NCBI RefSeq assembly: GCF_040438885.1
Contig: NZ_CP159218.1
Location: 3,720,001-3,784,000 of the forward strand
Direction of reading: 5' to 3'
DNA from: Nakamurella sp. A5-74
Lineage (GTDB): Bacteria > Actinomycetota > Actinomycetes > Mycobacteriales > Nakamurellaceae
DNA: 64,000 bases
The translations under genes and the position numbers were made by a program. Under the pieces are notes generated by a model. The model was not told the origin of the DNA. It made no database searches and worked only from the letters and a program-made list of their open reading frames with translations. Of this stretch, positions 10,056-17,817 are shown in pieces. Position 1 is the first letter of the stretch. Each line of letters opens with the position of its first letter.

Positions 10056-11237
10056 TCAGTGTTCGCCGGCACCTGAGGTGGTGGCGTCCACCGCGTCGCG
10101 CACGATGGCGCCGACCTGCTCGGCCTCGATCAGGAACCCGTCGTGGCCATGGCCGGAACGGATGACGCGGAGTTCCCGGGCCGTGGGTGCGAGCCGGGCG
10201 ATCAGCTCGCCCTGGGCCGGCGGGAACAACCGGTCCGAGTCCACCACGGCCACCGTCAGCGGCGCGGTGATCCGCCGCAGCGCGGCCTGCAGACCGCCGC
10301 GATCGCGACCGAGATCGTGCAGCATCATCGATTCGGTCAGCACCACGTAGGAGTTCGGGTCGAACCGACGGGCCAGCTTGTCGCCGTGGTGGTCGAGGTA
10401 GGACTGCACCGCGAACCGACCACCGCGCAGCACGTCCTCGCCGGACTGTTCGATGCGACCGAAGCGGGTATCCAGTTCCTGCGCCGAACGGTAAGTGGCG
10501 TGGGCGATCTGCCGGGCAACGGCCATCCCGGCGGTCGGAGCGCCATCACCTCCGGAGGCGGAGTAGTAGTCACCGCCGCGGTACAGCGGATCGGTGGTGA
10601 TGGCGGCCAGTTGGGCACTGCTCCAGGCGATCTGGTCACCGGAGAACGCGGCGCAAGTGGCGATGGCGACCACATGCCGCACCCGGTCGGGATGCAGCAC
10701 GCCCCACTCCAGCGCCCGCATGCCGCCCATGGAGCCGCCGATGACGGCGGCGAAGGAAGCGATGCCGAGGTGGTCGGCGAGCGCCGCCTCTGCGGCCACC
10801 TGGTCGCGCGGGGTAATGCGCGGAAACCGGGAGCCCCAGGGCCGGCCGTCCGGGGCGGACGATGAGGGACCGGTGCTGCCGCGGCAGCCGCCGAGCACGT
10901 TCGCGGCCACCACGAAGTGCCGCGCCGGATCCAGCGGTGCACCCGGACCGATGAGCCCGTCCCACCACCCGGGCGTCGGCTGGTCGGGACCGGCCGGACC
11001 GACGACGTGGGCATCGCCGGTCAGGGCATGCACGACGAGGACCGCGTTGTCGCCGGCTGCGTTGAGCGTTCCCCACGTCTCGTATGCGAGGGAGACGTCG
11101 AGCTCGGTGCCGGACTCGGTGACCAGCGCTCCCACCCGAGCCACGGCTCTGAACCCGGGCTCGGTGCCGTGCACGAGGCGCGACAGCGCCGCGGGATCAC
11201 GTGACGTGCTCCCGCGACGCTGCTGCACATGAGTCAT
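10056..11237 (-). CDS. metX: Homoserine O-acetyltransferase
   Basis: A 393-residue alpha/beta hydrolase that acetylates L-homoserine with acetyl-CoA, the committed step of methionine synthesis. LAYETWGTLNA, NVLGGCRGSTGPSS and the nucleophile elbow GGSMGGMRALEW are family signatures; the Asp of VDSDRLFPP and the His of SGHGHDGFL complete the catalytic triad. Although the frame is open further upstream, ATG 11237 has GAGGA 4 nt upstream and begins just before the conserved domain. It lies 59 bp after metY and is probably cotranscribed under the SAM-IV riboswitch. Confidence 0.94.
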   Translation of the reverse strand: MTHVQQRRGSTSRDPAALSRLVHGTEPGFRAVARVGALVTESGTELDVSLAYETWGTLNAAGDNAVLVVHALTGDAHVVGPAGPDQPTPGWWDGLIGPGAPLDPARHFVVAANVLGGCRGSTGPSSSAPDGRPWGSRFPRITPRDQVAAEAALADHLGIASFAAVIGGSMGGMRALEWGVLHPDRVRHVVAIATCAAFSGDQIAWSSAQLAAITTDPLYRGGDYYSASGGDGAPTAGMAVARQIAHATYRSAQELDTRFGRIEQSGEDVLRGGRFAVQSYLDHHGDKLARRFDPNSYVVLTESMMLHDLGRDRGGLQAALRRITAPLTVAVVDSDRLFPPAQGELIARLAPTARELRVIRSGHGHDGFLIEAEQVGAIVRDAVDATTSGAGEH

Positions 11238-11296
11238 GAGTCCTCTTCTGTCCCAGTACTTCTCGTGCCCTGCTCCTTCGACGCCCGCCTCGACGG

Positions 11297-12610
11297 TCAG
11301 TCGATGCCCTTGGACGCGATGAAGCCCTGCTCCAGGTCGGCCAGGATGTCGTCGATGTGCTCGATGCCCACCGACAACCGCACCAGGCCGGGAGTGACGC
11401 CGGTCGAGCGCTGCTCGTCCTCGGAGAGCTGGCTGTGGGTGGTCGCCGCGGGGTGGATCGCCAGCGACCGGACGTCGCCGATGTTCGCGACCAACGAGTG
11501 CAGCTGCAGGCCGTCGACGAACCGCTGCCCTGCTTCGGCACCACCGGCCACCTCGAAGGCGAGCACCGCGCCGGGACCCTTCGGCGTGTACTTCTGTGCC
11601 AGCTCGTGCCACGGGCTGGACGCCAGACCCGCGTAGTTGACGCTCAGCACGTCGTCCCTGGCCTCGAGCCACTCGGCAACCGCCTTGGCATTGCTGACGT
11701 GCCGCTCGATCCGCAGCGACAACGTCTCCAGCCCCTGGGCGATGAGGAAGGCGTTGAAGGGCGAGATCGCCGCGCCCAGGTCGCGCAGCAGTTGGACGCG
11801 GGCCTTGAGGATGAACGCCAGATTCGCTCCGAGCGCGGAACCGACACCGAGATCGCGGGCGTAGACCAGACCGTGGTAGCTCGGGTCGGGGGTGTTGTAA
11901 TTCGGGAACTTCTCCGGATCGACCCCGAAATCGAACTTCCCCGAATCGACGATCACGCCGCCGATGGCGGTGCCGTGTCCGCCCAGGTACTTGGTCGCCG
12001 AGTGCACGATGATGTCGGCACCGAACTCGAAGGGCCGCAACAGGTACGGGGTGGCGATGGTGTTGTCGACGATCAGCGGGACACCGGCTTCGTGGGCCAC
12101 TGCCGACACCTTTTCGATGTCGAGCACGTCCTGCTTCGGGTTCGAGATGGTCTCGGCGAAGAAAGCCTTGGTGTTCGGCCTGACGGCTGCCCGCCACGAT
12201 TCCGGATCATCGGGGTTCGCGACGAAGTCGACGGTGATCCCGAGCTTGGGAAGCGTGTAGTGGAACAGGTTGTACGTGCCGCCGTAGAGGCTCGGCGAGG
12301 AGACGATGTGGTCACCGGCCTCGGCGACGTTGAGGATCGCGATGGTCTCGGCCGACTGACCCGACGCGACGACGAGCGCACCGACACCCCCTTCGAGATC
12401 GGCGATCCGGTTCTCCACCACCTCGGTGGTCGGGTTGTTGAGCCGGGTGTAGATCGGACCGAACTCACTGAGCGCGAAGCGGCCCGCAGCCTGTGCGGTG
12501 TTCTCGAAGACGAACGACGTGGTCTGGTAGATGGGCAGGGCGCGGGCGCCGGTCTGGCTGTCCGGGCTCTGGCCGGCATGGATCTGGCGGGTTTCGAACG
12601 ACCAACTCAT
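11297..12610 (-). CDS. metY: O-acetylhomoserine sulfhydrylase
   Basis: A 437-residue PLP enzyme of the Cys/Met metabolism family that converts O-acetylhomoserine and sulfide to homocysteine in the cytoplasm. FETRQIHAGQ starts the protein; PIYQTTSFVF, YTRLNNPTTEVVENRIADLEGG, VDNTIATPYL and the PLP lysine segment HSATKYLGGHGTAIGG follow in the family order, and VRLSVGIEHIDDILADLEQGF ends it. ATG 12610 is preceded by AGGAG at about 8 nt. A 240-nt leader with a SAM-IV riboswitch precedes it, so expression should fall when S-adenosylmethionine is abundant. Confidence 0.95.
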   Translation of the reverse strand: MSWSFETRQIHAGQSPDSQTGARALPIYQTTSFVFENTAQAAGRFALSEFGPIYTRLNNPTTEVVENRIADLEGGVGALVVASGQSAETIAILNVAEAGDHIVSSPSLYGGTYNLFHYTLPKLGITVDFVANPDDPESWRAAVRPNTKAFFAETISNPKQDVLDIEKVSAVAHEAGVPLIVDNTIATPYLLRPFEFGADIIVHSATKYLGGHGTAIGGVIVDSGKFDFGVDPEKFPNYNTPDPSYHGLVYARDLGVGSALGANLAFILKARVQLLRDLGAAISPFNAFLIAQGLETLSLRIERHVSNAKAVAEWLEARDDVLSVNYAGLASSPWHELAQKYTPKGPGAVLAFEVAGGAEAGQRFVDGLQLHSLVANIGDVRSLAIHPAATTHSQLSEDEQRSTGVTPGLVRLSVGIEHIDDILADLEQGFIASKGID

Positions 12611-12849
12611 GGTGTGTGCTCCTGGAGGGTGCCCGGGATCGACCCGGGTGGATACGGGATGGTGCGGGAGAAGCGGTGCAGCGCAGGGGATTCTGCGCGC
12701 TCCGTTGGTGAAGGGGCTGCGATCTCGGCCTGACCGGGTGTCACTCCGGGCCGGCGGCGAATCAGACCGTCGCGCTCGCCGTCACCGGCTACACATTTCC
12801 TGGCACACAGTGCGCTCCTTCGAGCATCCAAGGGCCAGTCGATGGAGGA

Positions 12850-12964
12850 GGCCCACGCTTGCCGAACGCCGGACGGCATTCAGCCCGGTCATCACCCGGG
12901 GCACCCCATCGCGGAGAAGGGTTGCCGTCCAGCGAGCCGGGGCTTGACGCTGGCACTCATGACC
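12850..12964 (-). ncRNA. SAM-IV riboswitch
   Basis: The minus strand from 12964 reads GGTCATGAGTGCCAGCGTCA, followed by AGCCCCGGCT, CGCTGGACGGCAACCCTTC, GATGGGGTGCCCCGGGTGA, TGACCGGGCTGAATGCCGTC and GGCAAGCGTGGGCC. This is nearly identical to my recollection of the SAM-IV element ahead of mycobacterial sulfur genes, including the GGCAACCC core and the GGGGTGCCCCGGGTGATGACC block. SAM-IV aptamers bind S-adenosylmethionine and shut down methionine genes. Here it precedes metY-metX by 240 nt. The mechanism (termination or translation block) is not evident. Confidence 0.93.
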
Positions 12965-12972
12965 TGGCGCCG

Positions 12973-12978
12973 AGTGTA
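12973..12978 (-). promoter_or_regulatory. Putative -10 of the metYX riboswitch transcript
   Basis: TACACT on the minus strand ends 8-9 nt before the GGTCATGAG that opens the SAM-IV fold, placing the transcription start at the first base or two of the riboswitch. A clear -35 is not visible (TGGCAT at 17-bp spacing is weak). Confidence 0.55.
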
Positions 12979-13315
12979 ACGGCTGGGGTTCCGCCATGCC
13001 AGAGGAGGGTTGCACGGCGGTGCCGCGGAGGAGGCCGCCGCTCCGCAGGCTTCGCTCGGTCGCGCCGGTTCGCAGGCTCACCGGCGCGTCCATCGCTGCA
13101 GAGGGCTACGCAGCGTCCTCCTCCGCGACCCCACCCCCCAGCGACCGAGAACGGAACCAGCCGAGATCCCGACGGGGAGAACACGAGGGTCCCGACTGCA
13201 TCCTCGGGTCGCTTGTCCTGAGCGAAAAAGGAGTCGAACGCACCGCCGATCGAGCGAGCGAAGAACGAGTGAGTCGAGATCCCGCCAGATCGACGACAGG
13301 TCTCGCCGAGAGGAG
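12979..13315. other. Non-coding stretch between eda and the met promoter
   Basis: About 340 bp without a supported gene. It contains a 9-bp perfect hairpin (13061-13069 with 13080-13088, CGCGCCGGT arms), the 15-bp GGTTCGCAGGCTCAC shared in inverse orientation with the region at 6146, and copy D of the dispersed repeat. Confidence 0.6.
13248..13282 (+). repeat. Dispersed intergenic repeat, copy D
   Basis: Reads GATCGAGCGAGCGAAGAACG then AGTGAGTCGAGATCC. It matches copy A over 35 bp with few changes. Like the other copies it lies just beyond the 3' end of a gene, here eda. Confidence 0.6.
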
Positions 13316-13939
13316 TCAGAAGGCTGCCAGAGTGCGCAGCAGGTCGGCGACGCGTGAGGCGGACTCCTCGGGGGTGCCCCTGGTCAGCGCCGAGCCGAGG
13401 CCGACCGCGACGGCGCCGGCAGCGATCCAGTCGGCAGCAGTTTCCGGCGTCACTCCCCCGGTCGGGATGATCGGCAACTGGGGCAGCGCGGCACGGACAT
13501 CGCTGACCCATTTCGGCGAACTCGATGATGCGGGGAACAGCTTCACCGCCGATGCGCCGGCCTCGAGGGCTGCCAACATCTCGGTCGGGGTGTTCGTCCC
13601 GATCACGGCCGGAATGCCGTAGCGGTTGGCTGCGGCAATCGTCGCCGGCGAAACGGTCGGCGAGACCAGGTACTGCGCCCCGGCGCGGATCGCGGCTACC
13701 GCCGAGTCGCTGTCCAGCACGCTGCCGACCCCGACGACGGCGTCCGGGAAACGCCGCCGGATCTCCGAGATCGCCTGCAGCGCTGCAGGATTGGTCAGGG
13801 TGATCTCGACGGACTGCAGTCCGGCGTTGATCAGCGTCGTGGTGGCCGCGACGGCGGACTCCAAGTCAGGGGTGCGGACGATCCCGATCACGCGTTGCGC
13901 CACAGCACGTTCCATCATCTGCCAGCCGTACACGCGCAT
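13316..13939 (-). CDS. eda: 2-dehydro-3-deoxyphosphogluconate (KDPG) aldolase
   Basis: A 207-residue class I aldolase that splits KDPG into pyruvate and glyceraldehyde-3-phosphate (some members also act on 4-hydroxy-2-oxoglutarate). GIVRTPD, VEITLTNP with the catalytic Glu, GVGSVLD, FLVSP-like YLVSPTVSP, and AVKLFPAS with the Schiff-base Lys are present in order, followed by PTGGVTPETAADW. AGGGAG touches the ATG at 13939, so a GTG at 13933 or the ATG at 13918 are alternative starts. It follows the KDG kinase by 40 bp; together they form the lower part of ketodeoxygluconate catabolism. Confidence 0.9.
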   Translation of the reverse strand: MRVYGWQMMERAVAQRVIGIVRTPDLESAVAATTTLINAGLQSVEITLTNPAALQAISEIRRRFPDAVVGVGSVLDSDSAVAAIRAGAQYLVSPTVSPATIAAANRYGIPAVIGTNTPTEMLAALEAGASAVKLFPASSSSPKWVSDVRAALPQLPIIPTGGVTPETAADWIAAGAVAVGLGSALTRGTPEESASRVADLLRTLAAF

Positions 13940-13979
13940 CTCCCTGGTTCGAGTCCGGGTCCGGGACGATCCCGGTGGT

Positions 13980-14957
13980 TCACCGCAGCACCTGTTCGCG
14001 GGCGTTGCCGATGGCTGCCACGAATGCGTCGAGTTCGGGTCCGGTGGGCAGGCCCTCGGTGTCCGACCAGTGCTGCACCGCGAAGGCCGCAGACGCGGCG
14101 CCGCGGGTCAGACAACCATCCGGATCCGCACCCGCCAGGTACGCACCCAGGAAGCCGGCCACCAGCGCATCGCCCGCGCCGACCGGGTCGATCACTGCGC
14201 GCACCAGACTCGGTCGGGTGAGCTCACCGCCGGCGGTGAAGGCAGTGCAGGTGTGATCGCCATTCTTGACGATCACCACCTCGGCAGCCCCGGCAAGCCA
14301 CTCCCGCACGACCTCCGCCTGCGGTCTACCCGGTGCCAGGACGTCGATCTCACCGTCCCCGGCGAAGACGATCCGCGCCCGCGACACCAGCGCCGGCAGC
14401 ACCGTCCGCCAACGGTCGGCGGCGGCCAGTCGCAGGCGCAGGTTCACATCGAAGCTCACCGGGACATCGTCGGCGGCTGCCCGGTCGAGCAACTCGACCA
14501 CCGCGCCGAGCGCACCGTCGGAGAGCATCGCCGTGATCCCGGTGACGTGCACCAGCGCCGGACGCCGGCGCTCCCAGGCCCGCGCCACATCGGTCGCGGA
14601 GACGAGCGAACCCGCCGAGCCCGCCCGGTGGTAGGTCACCGAGATCGCCCCGTGTGCGGACGTGTTGCGGATCAGCATCCCGGTGAACGAGGACTCCTCG
14701 ACCGCCACGTCGACGACGTCGACCCCTTCGGCGCGCATCCGGCGCAGCACGTACCGCCCCGCGTCGTCGTCCCCGACCCTGCCCACCCAGCAGGCAGGAA
14801 CTCCCTGGCGGGCCAGCGCTGCCGCGACGTTGCCCTCGGCGCCGCCGATGGTGGAGCGGAACCTCTCGGCCCGGTCGACCGCGTCACCCGGCTCGGCGAC
14901 CAGGACCCGCATCACCTCGCCGAGTACCAGAACCGGGGCCTGCTGTGCCGCCGTCAT
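13980..14957 (-). CDS. kdgK: PfkB-family sugar kinase, probable 2-keto-3-deoxygluconate kinase
   Basis: A 325-residue ribokinase-like enzyme. GGAEGNVAAALARQG near residue 38 is the sugar-binding signature 1 and IDPVGAGDALVAGFLGAYL near residue 260 is signature 2 with the catalytic Asp. The role as KDG kinase is inferred from the adjacent KDPG aldolase on the same strand, since KDG kinase makes its substrate; sequence alone does not separate it from other PfkB kinases. ATG 14957 is preceded by GAAGGGCT at about 5 nt; an in-frame ATG five codons upstream (14972) is less well supported. Confidence 0.85.
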   Translation of the reverse strand: MTAAQQAPVLVLGEVMRVLVAEPGDAVDRAERFRSTIGGAEGNVAAALARQGVPACWVGRVGDDDAGRYVLRRMRAEGVDVVDVAVEESSFTGMLIRNTSAHGAISVTYHRAGSAGSLVSATDVARAWERRRPALVHVTGITAMLSDGALGAVVELLDRAAADDVPVSFDVNLRLRLAAADRWRTVLPALVSRARIVFAGDGEIDVLAPGRPQAEVVREWLAGAAEVVIVKNGDHTCTAFTAGGELTRPSLVRAVIDPVGAGDALVAGFLGAYLAGADPDGCLTRGAASAAFAVQHWSDTEGLPTGPELDAFVAAIGNAREQVLR

Positions 14958-15055
14958 CGGAGCCCTTCGCATGTGGTTGCCGTGCTCCCACCGGAGCACC
15001 TGCTGCTCGACCTTAGCGATTGCTCCCCCGCCCACATCCCGAGGGCGGCACCACC

Positions 15056-15061
15056 TACCCT
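15056..15061 (+). promoter_or_regulatory. Putative -10 of leaderless oxidoreductase promoter
   Basis: TACCCT ends 7 nt before the GTG at 15069, the leaderless spacing. CAGG also lies next to the GTG but too close to act as a Shine-Dalgarno. Confidence 0.45.
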
Positions 15062-15068
15062 CAGCAGG

Positions 15069-16115
15069 GTGACCAGCCGCCCGCTCACGTCCCTGCCCAC
15101 CCCCCGCACACCCGACCCGCAGGACGCGCCGCCGCTGCGCTGGGGGATCGCCGGCACCGGGGGCATCGCGGCCAACATGGTCGGCGCGATGCAGCAGCAC
15201 TCGCGTCAACAGGTGGTCGCGGTGGCGTCCCGGCAGCAGCAGACCGCAGACGCCTTCGCCGACAATCTCGGGATCGAGCACCGGCACGTGGGGCTGGAGC
15301 AGATGTTGGCCGACGACACGGTCGACGCCGTCTACATCGCCTCACCGCACTCCGAGCACCACGCCCAGGCGCTGGCGGCGGTCGCCGCGGGCAAGCACAT
15401 CCTGGTCGAGAAGGCCTTCACCCGGAACGCCGCAGAAGCCCGCGAAGTGGTGGCCGCGGCACGCGAGCAGTCGGTGACGGCATTGGAAGCGATGTGGACC
15501 CGGTTCCTGCCGCACATCGACATCCTGCGGCAACTGCTGGCCGACGGCGCGCTCGGTGCGCTCACCACCGTTTCCGCAGACCACGGGCAGTACTTCGACG
15601 AGGACCCCGATTTCCGGCTGTTCAACCCCGAACTGGCCGGCGGCGCCCTGTTGGACCTGGGCATCTACCCGATCTCGTTCTCCTCGTTCGTGGCCGGGAC
15701 GCCGCAGCGGATCCTCGCCTTGGGCGACCGGGCCTTCACCGGCGTGGACGGCCAGGTGTCGATGCTGCTGCAGGGTGAACCCGGGACGGCCCAGAGCGTC
15801 ATCAACACCAACCTGTTCGCCCGCACCGACACGACAGCGTCGATCGTCGGTCGGCAGGCGCGGGTGTTCCTGGCCAGTGACTTCTACGCCCCGACCACGC
15901 TGACCTACCGGCACCGCGACGGCAGCGAGCTGAGCTACGACGGCGGAGCAATCCGCGGGCACCTCGCGCTGGTGCACGAAGCGGCACACCTGGCCCAGCT
16001 CGTGGCTGACGGCCGGACCGAATCACCACTGCTGCCGCTGGAGGAGACCATCTCGATCCTGGAGACGATCGACGAGGTCCGCCGTCAGCTCGGGGTGACG
16101 CTGCCCGGCGAGTGA
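15069..16115 (+). CDS. Gfo/Idh/MocA-family NAD(P)-dependent oxidoreductase
   Basis: A 348-residue enzyme with the two-domain sugar/polyol dehydrogenase layout. RWGIAGTGGIAANMV is the Rossmann loop; VYIASPHSEHHAQALAAVAAG and HILVEKAFTRNAAEA contain the EKP-like motif (here EKA, so the usual Pro is replaced). GGALLDLGIYPISF in the C-terminal domain is typical of dihydrodiol/1,5-anhydrofructose-type members. The frame stays open far upstream, but GTG 15069 follows a TACCCT -10 by 7 nt and precedes the Rossmann fold. It is divergent from the KDG kinase, suggesting a link to sugar-acid metabolism; the substrate is unknown. Confidence 0.87.
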   Translation: MTSRPLTSLPTPRTPDPQDAPPLRWGIAGTGGIAANMVGAMQQHSRQQVVAVASRQQQTADAFADNLGIEHRHVGLEQMLADDTVDAVYIASPHSEHHAQALAAVAAGKHILVEKAFTRNAAEAREVVAAAREQSVTALEAMWTRFLPHIDILRQLLADGALGALTTVSADHGQYFDEDPDFRLFNPELAGGALLDLGIYPISFSSFVAGTPQRILALGDRAFTGVDGQVSMLLQGEPGTAQSVINTNLFARTDTTASIVGRQARVFLASDFYAPTTLTYRHRDGSELSYDGGAIRGHLALVHEAAHLAQLVADGRTESPLLPLEETISILETIDEVRRQLGVTLPGE

Positions 16116-16132
16116 TCCCGGCCCGGGAGCGC

Positions 16133-16825
16133 TCAGCCGGCAGAGGATTCGTCGGCAGACGATTCCGCGTCGAGCATCGCGGCCGCATGGCCGCGGGCGA
16201 TGGCCCTGACCGCTCCCTCGACGTCCGCGCCGGAGCGACCGAGCTCGTAGGCCAACCGGAAGATGGTCGCGGCCGGAGAATCGTCGGCAGGTAGCGGCGC
16301 GTGCACGTCGAACTTCCCGGCCCGCGAGCCGAGCTTGCCGGCCAGCGCCAGCGCAGGCTGGGCGAGAGCGACACCGTCGAGCACGCTGGCGCGGCCCTGG
16401 GTCCTGGCGCGTTCGGCCTTCTTGATCTCGTCCCAGCGGACCTCCTGGTCGGAGGCGCTCACGGGCGCTTCCCCCACAGATCCGGACCCGGCGGCGAACA
16501 CGTGCGGATGACGGGTGACGAGCTTGTCGACCAGCCCGTCGGCAACGTCGTCGATGTCGAAACCGCCAGCGGCAGAGGGAGTTTCGGCGGCGATCCGGGC
16601 GTGGAAGAGCACCTGGAACAGCACGTCACCGAGTTCCTCGCGCACCGCTGCCGGGTCATCGTCCTCGAGCGCCTGTACCAGCTCGAAGCATTCCTCGACG
16701 AGGTAGCGCACCAGGGAGGTGTGGGTCTGTTCGGCGTCCCACGGGCAGCCACCCGGCGATCGCAGCCGATCGGTGATCGCCGCAGCCCGCGCAAGCCCCG
16801 CACCCGGGGTGACCTGCTCGGCCAT
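16133..16825 (-). CDS. mazG: MazG nucleoside triphosphate pyrophosphohydrolase
   Basis: A 230-residue cytoplasmic all-alpha NTP pyrophosphatase that hydrolyses canonical or damaged nucleotides to monophosphates. RSPGGCPWDAEQTH, the metal-binding EECFE, and EELGDVLFQVLFHARIA are the MazG core at residues ~20-85; a second helical part follows, as in longer MazG proteins. ATG 16825 starts right before the core and lies 5 nt after the stop of the SurA-like lipoprotein gene, so the two are cotranscribed. In mycobacteria mazG directly follows mfd; here a 23-kb surface-polymer locus lies between them. Confidence 0.92.
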   Translation of the reverse strand: MAEQVTPGAGLARAAAITDRLRSPGGCPWDAEQTHTSLVRYLVEECFELVQALEDDDPAAVREELGDVLFQVLFHARIAAETPSAAGGFDIDDVADGLVDKLVTRHPHVFAAGSGSVGEAPVSASDQEVRWDEIKKAERARTQGRASVLDGVALAQPALALAGKLGSRAGKFDVHAPLPADDSPAATIFRLAYELGRSGADVEGAVRAIARGHAAAMLDAESSADESSAG

Positions 16826-16830
16826 CCGGG

Positions 16831-17769
16831 TCAGGATCCGGGCGCCGGGACGACCTGCAGGCTCAGCGGATCCCAGACGCCGAACCGCGGGTTGACCTCG
16901 ATCTGCACGCCGCTGATGAGGGGCGCGAGCGCGACCCAGGAGAGTCCCAGCACCCCGGCCTGGTCCTGGCTCTGCAGCATGGTGGTGAGCGTCTTGGCCA
17001 GCTCCCCCTTGCTCTCCGTGCGACCGTCCACCCGCACCACGAACCAGGCGTCCTGAGCGGGCTGCTGCACGAGTACGAACGAACCGTCGGGAACCTGGAA
17101 CACCCCGAAGGGAGCGATCTGGTGTCCGGCGCTGCTGACCAGGTTGATCTCGGTGCCCTCGCCGGTGAACGAGACCGGGTCTGCCTGGGCCTTCGCCCGG
17201 GCCGTGACCGCCTCGGCGCGGGACGCGAACCGCTGCTCGGTGATGGTCACCTTCACGTCGGTGACGGTCGGCGTCTTCTGCGCCAGCGCGAGCACGGTGA
17301 ACGTGTCGCGGAGCGCTTGCGGGACAAGGCTCTGCGGGACGCCCAGCTGCTGGGACAAGTTCTCGGTCCCGTGCGCGAGCGCTTTCGTCACCTGAGCCTC
17401 GTCGATGGTGACACCGACGCGACCGGCGGCGCTCTGCAGCAACTGGTGCCGGATGCGATAGGTGAGGACCTGGCGGTTGTCGAGCTGCCGGACGTCGAAC
17501 TGCGGCGATGCCGGAGCGGACGATTCCGAGGCCGCTGCACCCGCCGTCAGATCGGTGGAGTCGGTGAGCACAGCCGACTCGGCGATCTGCACCCCGCCGA
17601 CGGATGCTGCCGAGCCGACCTGGTCGCTGCATCCGGTCAGGCCGAGCAGCAGCGCTGCGGCCGCGAGCACTGCCACCCCCCGCACACGACGTGATCGGGT
17701 CGGCACGAGGTCGTTCCGCAGGGTTGGGGTGGATCCGGGGACGGCCACGATCGTGGTGCGCTGAGTCAC
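16831..17769 (-). CDS. SurA N-terminal-like lipoprotein
   Basis: About 312 residues. RSRRVRGVAVLAAAALLLGL followed by TGC is a lipoprotein signal peptide with a lipobox, so the mature protein should be anchored outside the membrane. The following region (IRHQLLQSAAGRVGVTIDEAQ and LPQALRD-like helices) resembles the SurA N-terminal chaperone domain; no recognisable PPIase domain is seen. Such lipoproteins are often found next to mazG and mfd in actinobacteria. The frame opens at 17793. GTG 17769 has a nearby GAGAG and is preferred, and GTG 17706, only a few residues before the signal core, is also possible. Confidence 0.7.
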   Translation of the reverse strand: MTQRTTIVAVPGSTPTLRNDLVPTRSRRVRGVAVLAAAALLLGLTGCSDQVGSAASVGGVQIAESAVLTDSTDLTAGAAASESSAPASPQFDVRQLDNRQVLTYRIRHQLLQSAAGRVGVTIDEAQVTKALAHGTENLSQQLGVPQSLVPQALRDTFTVLALAQKTPTVTDVKVTITEQRFASRAEAVTARAKAQADPVSFTGEGTEINLVSSAGHQIAPFGVFQVPDGSFVLVQQPAQDAWFVVRVDGRTESKGELAKTLTTMLQSQDQAGVLGLSWVALAPLISGVQIEVNPRFGVWDPLSLQVVPAPGS

Positions 17770-17817
17770 AGCTGCCACTCTCTCACGCGGCACGAGGCCG
17801 GGTGCGCCGGACCAGGA

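Noticed and set aside
12607-12879. 90-codon frame running from the riboswitch to the metY start, with ATGA overlap
   Set aside because: It starts inside the SAM-IV aptamer without a ribosome site and has no recognisable protein character; long open frames are frequent by chance at this GC content.
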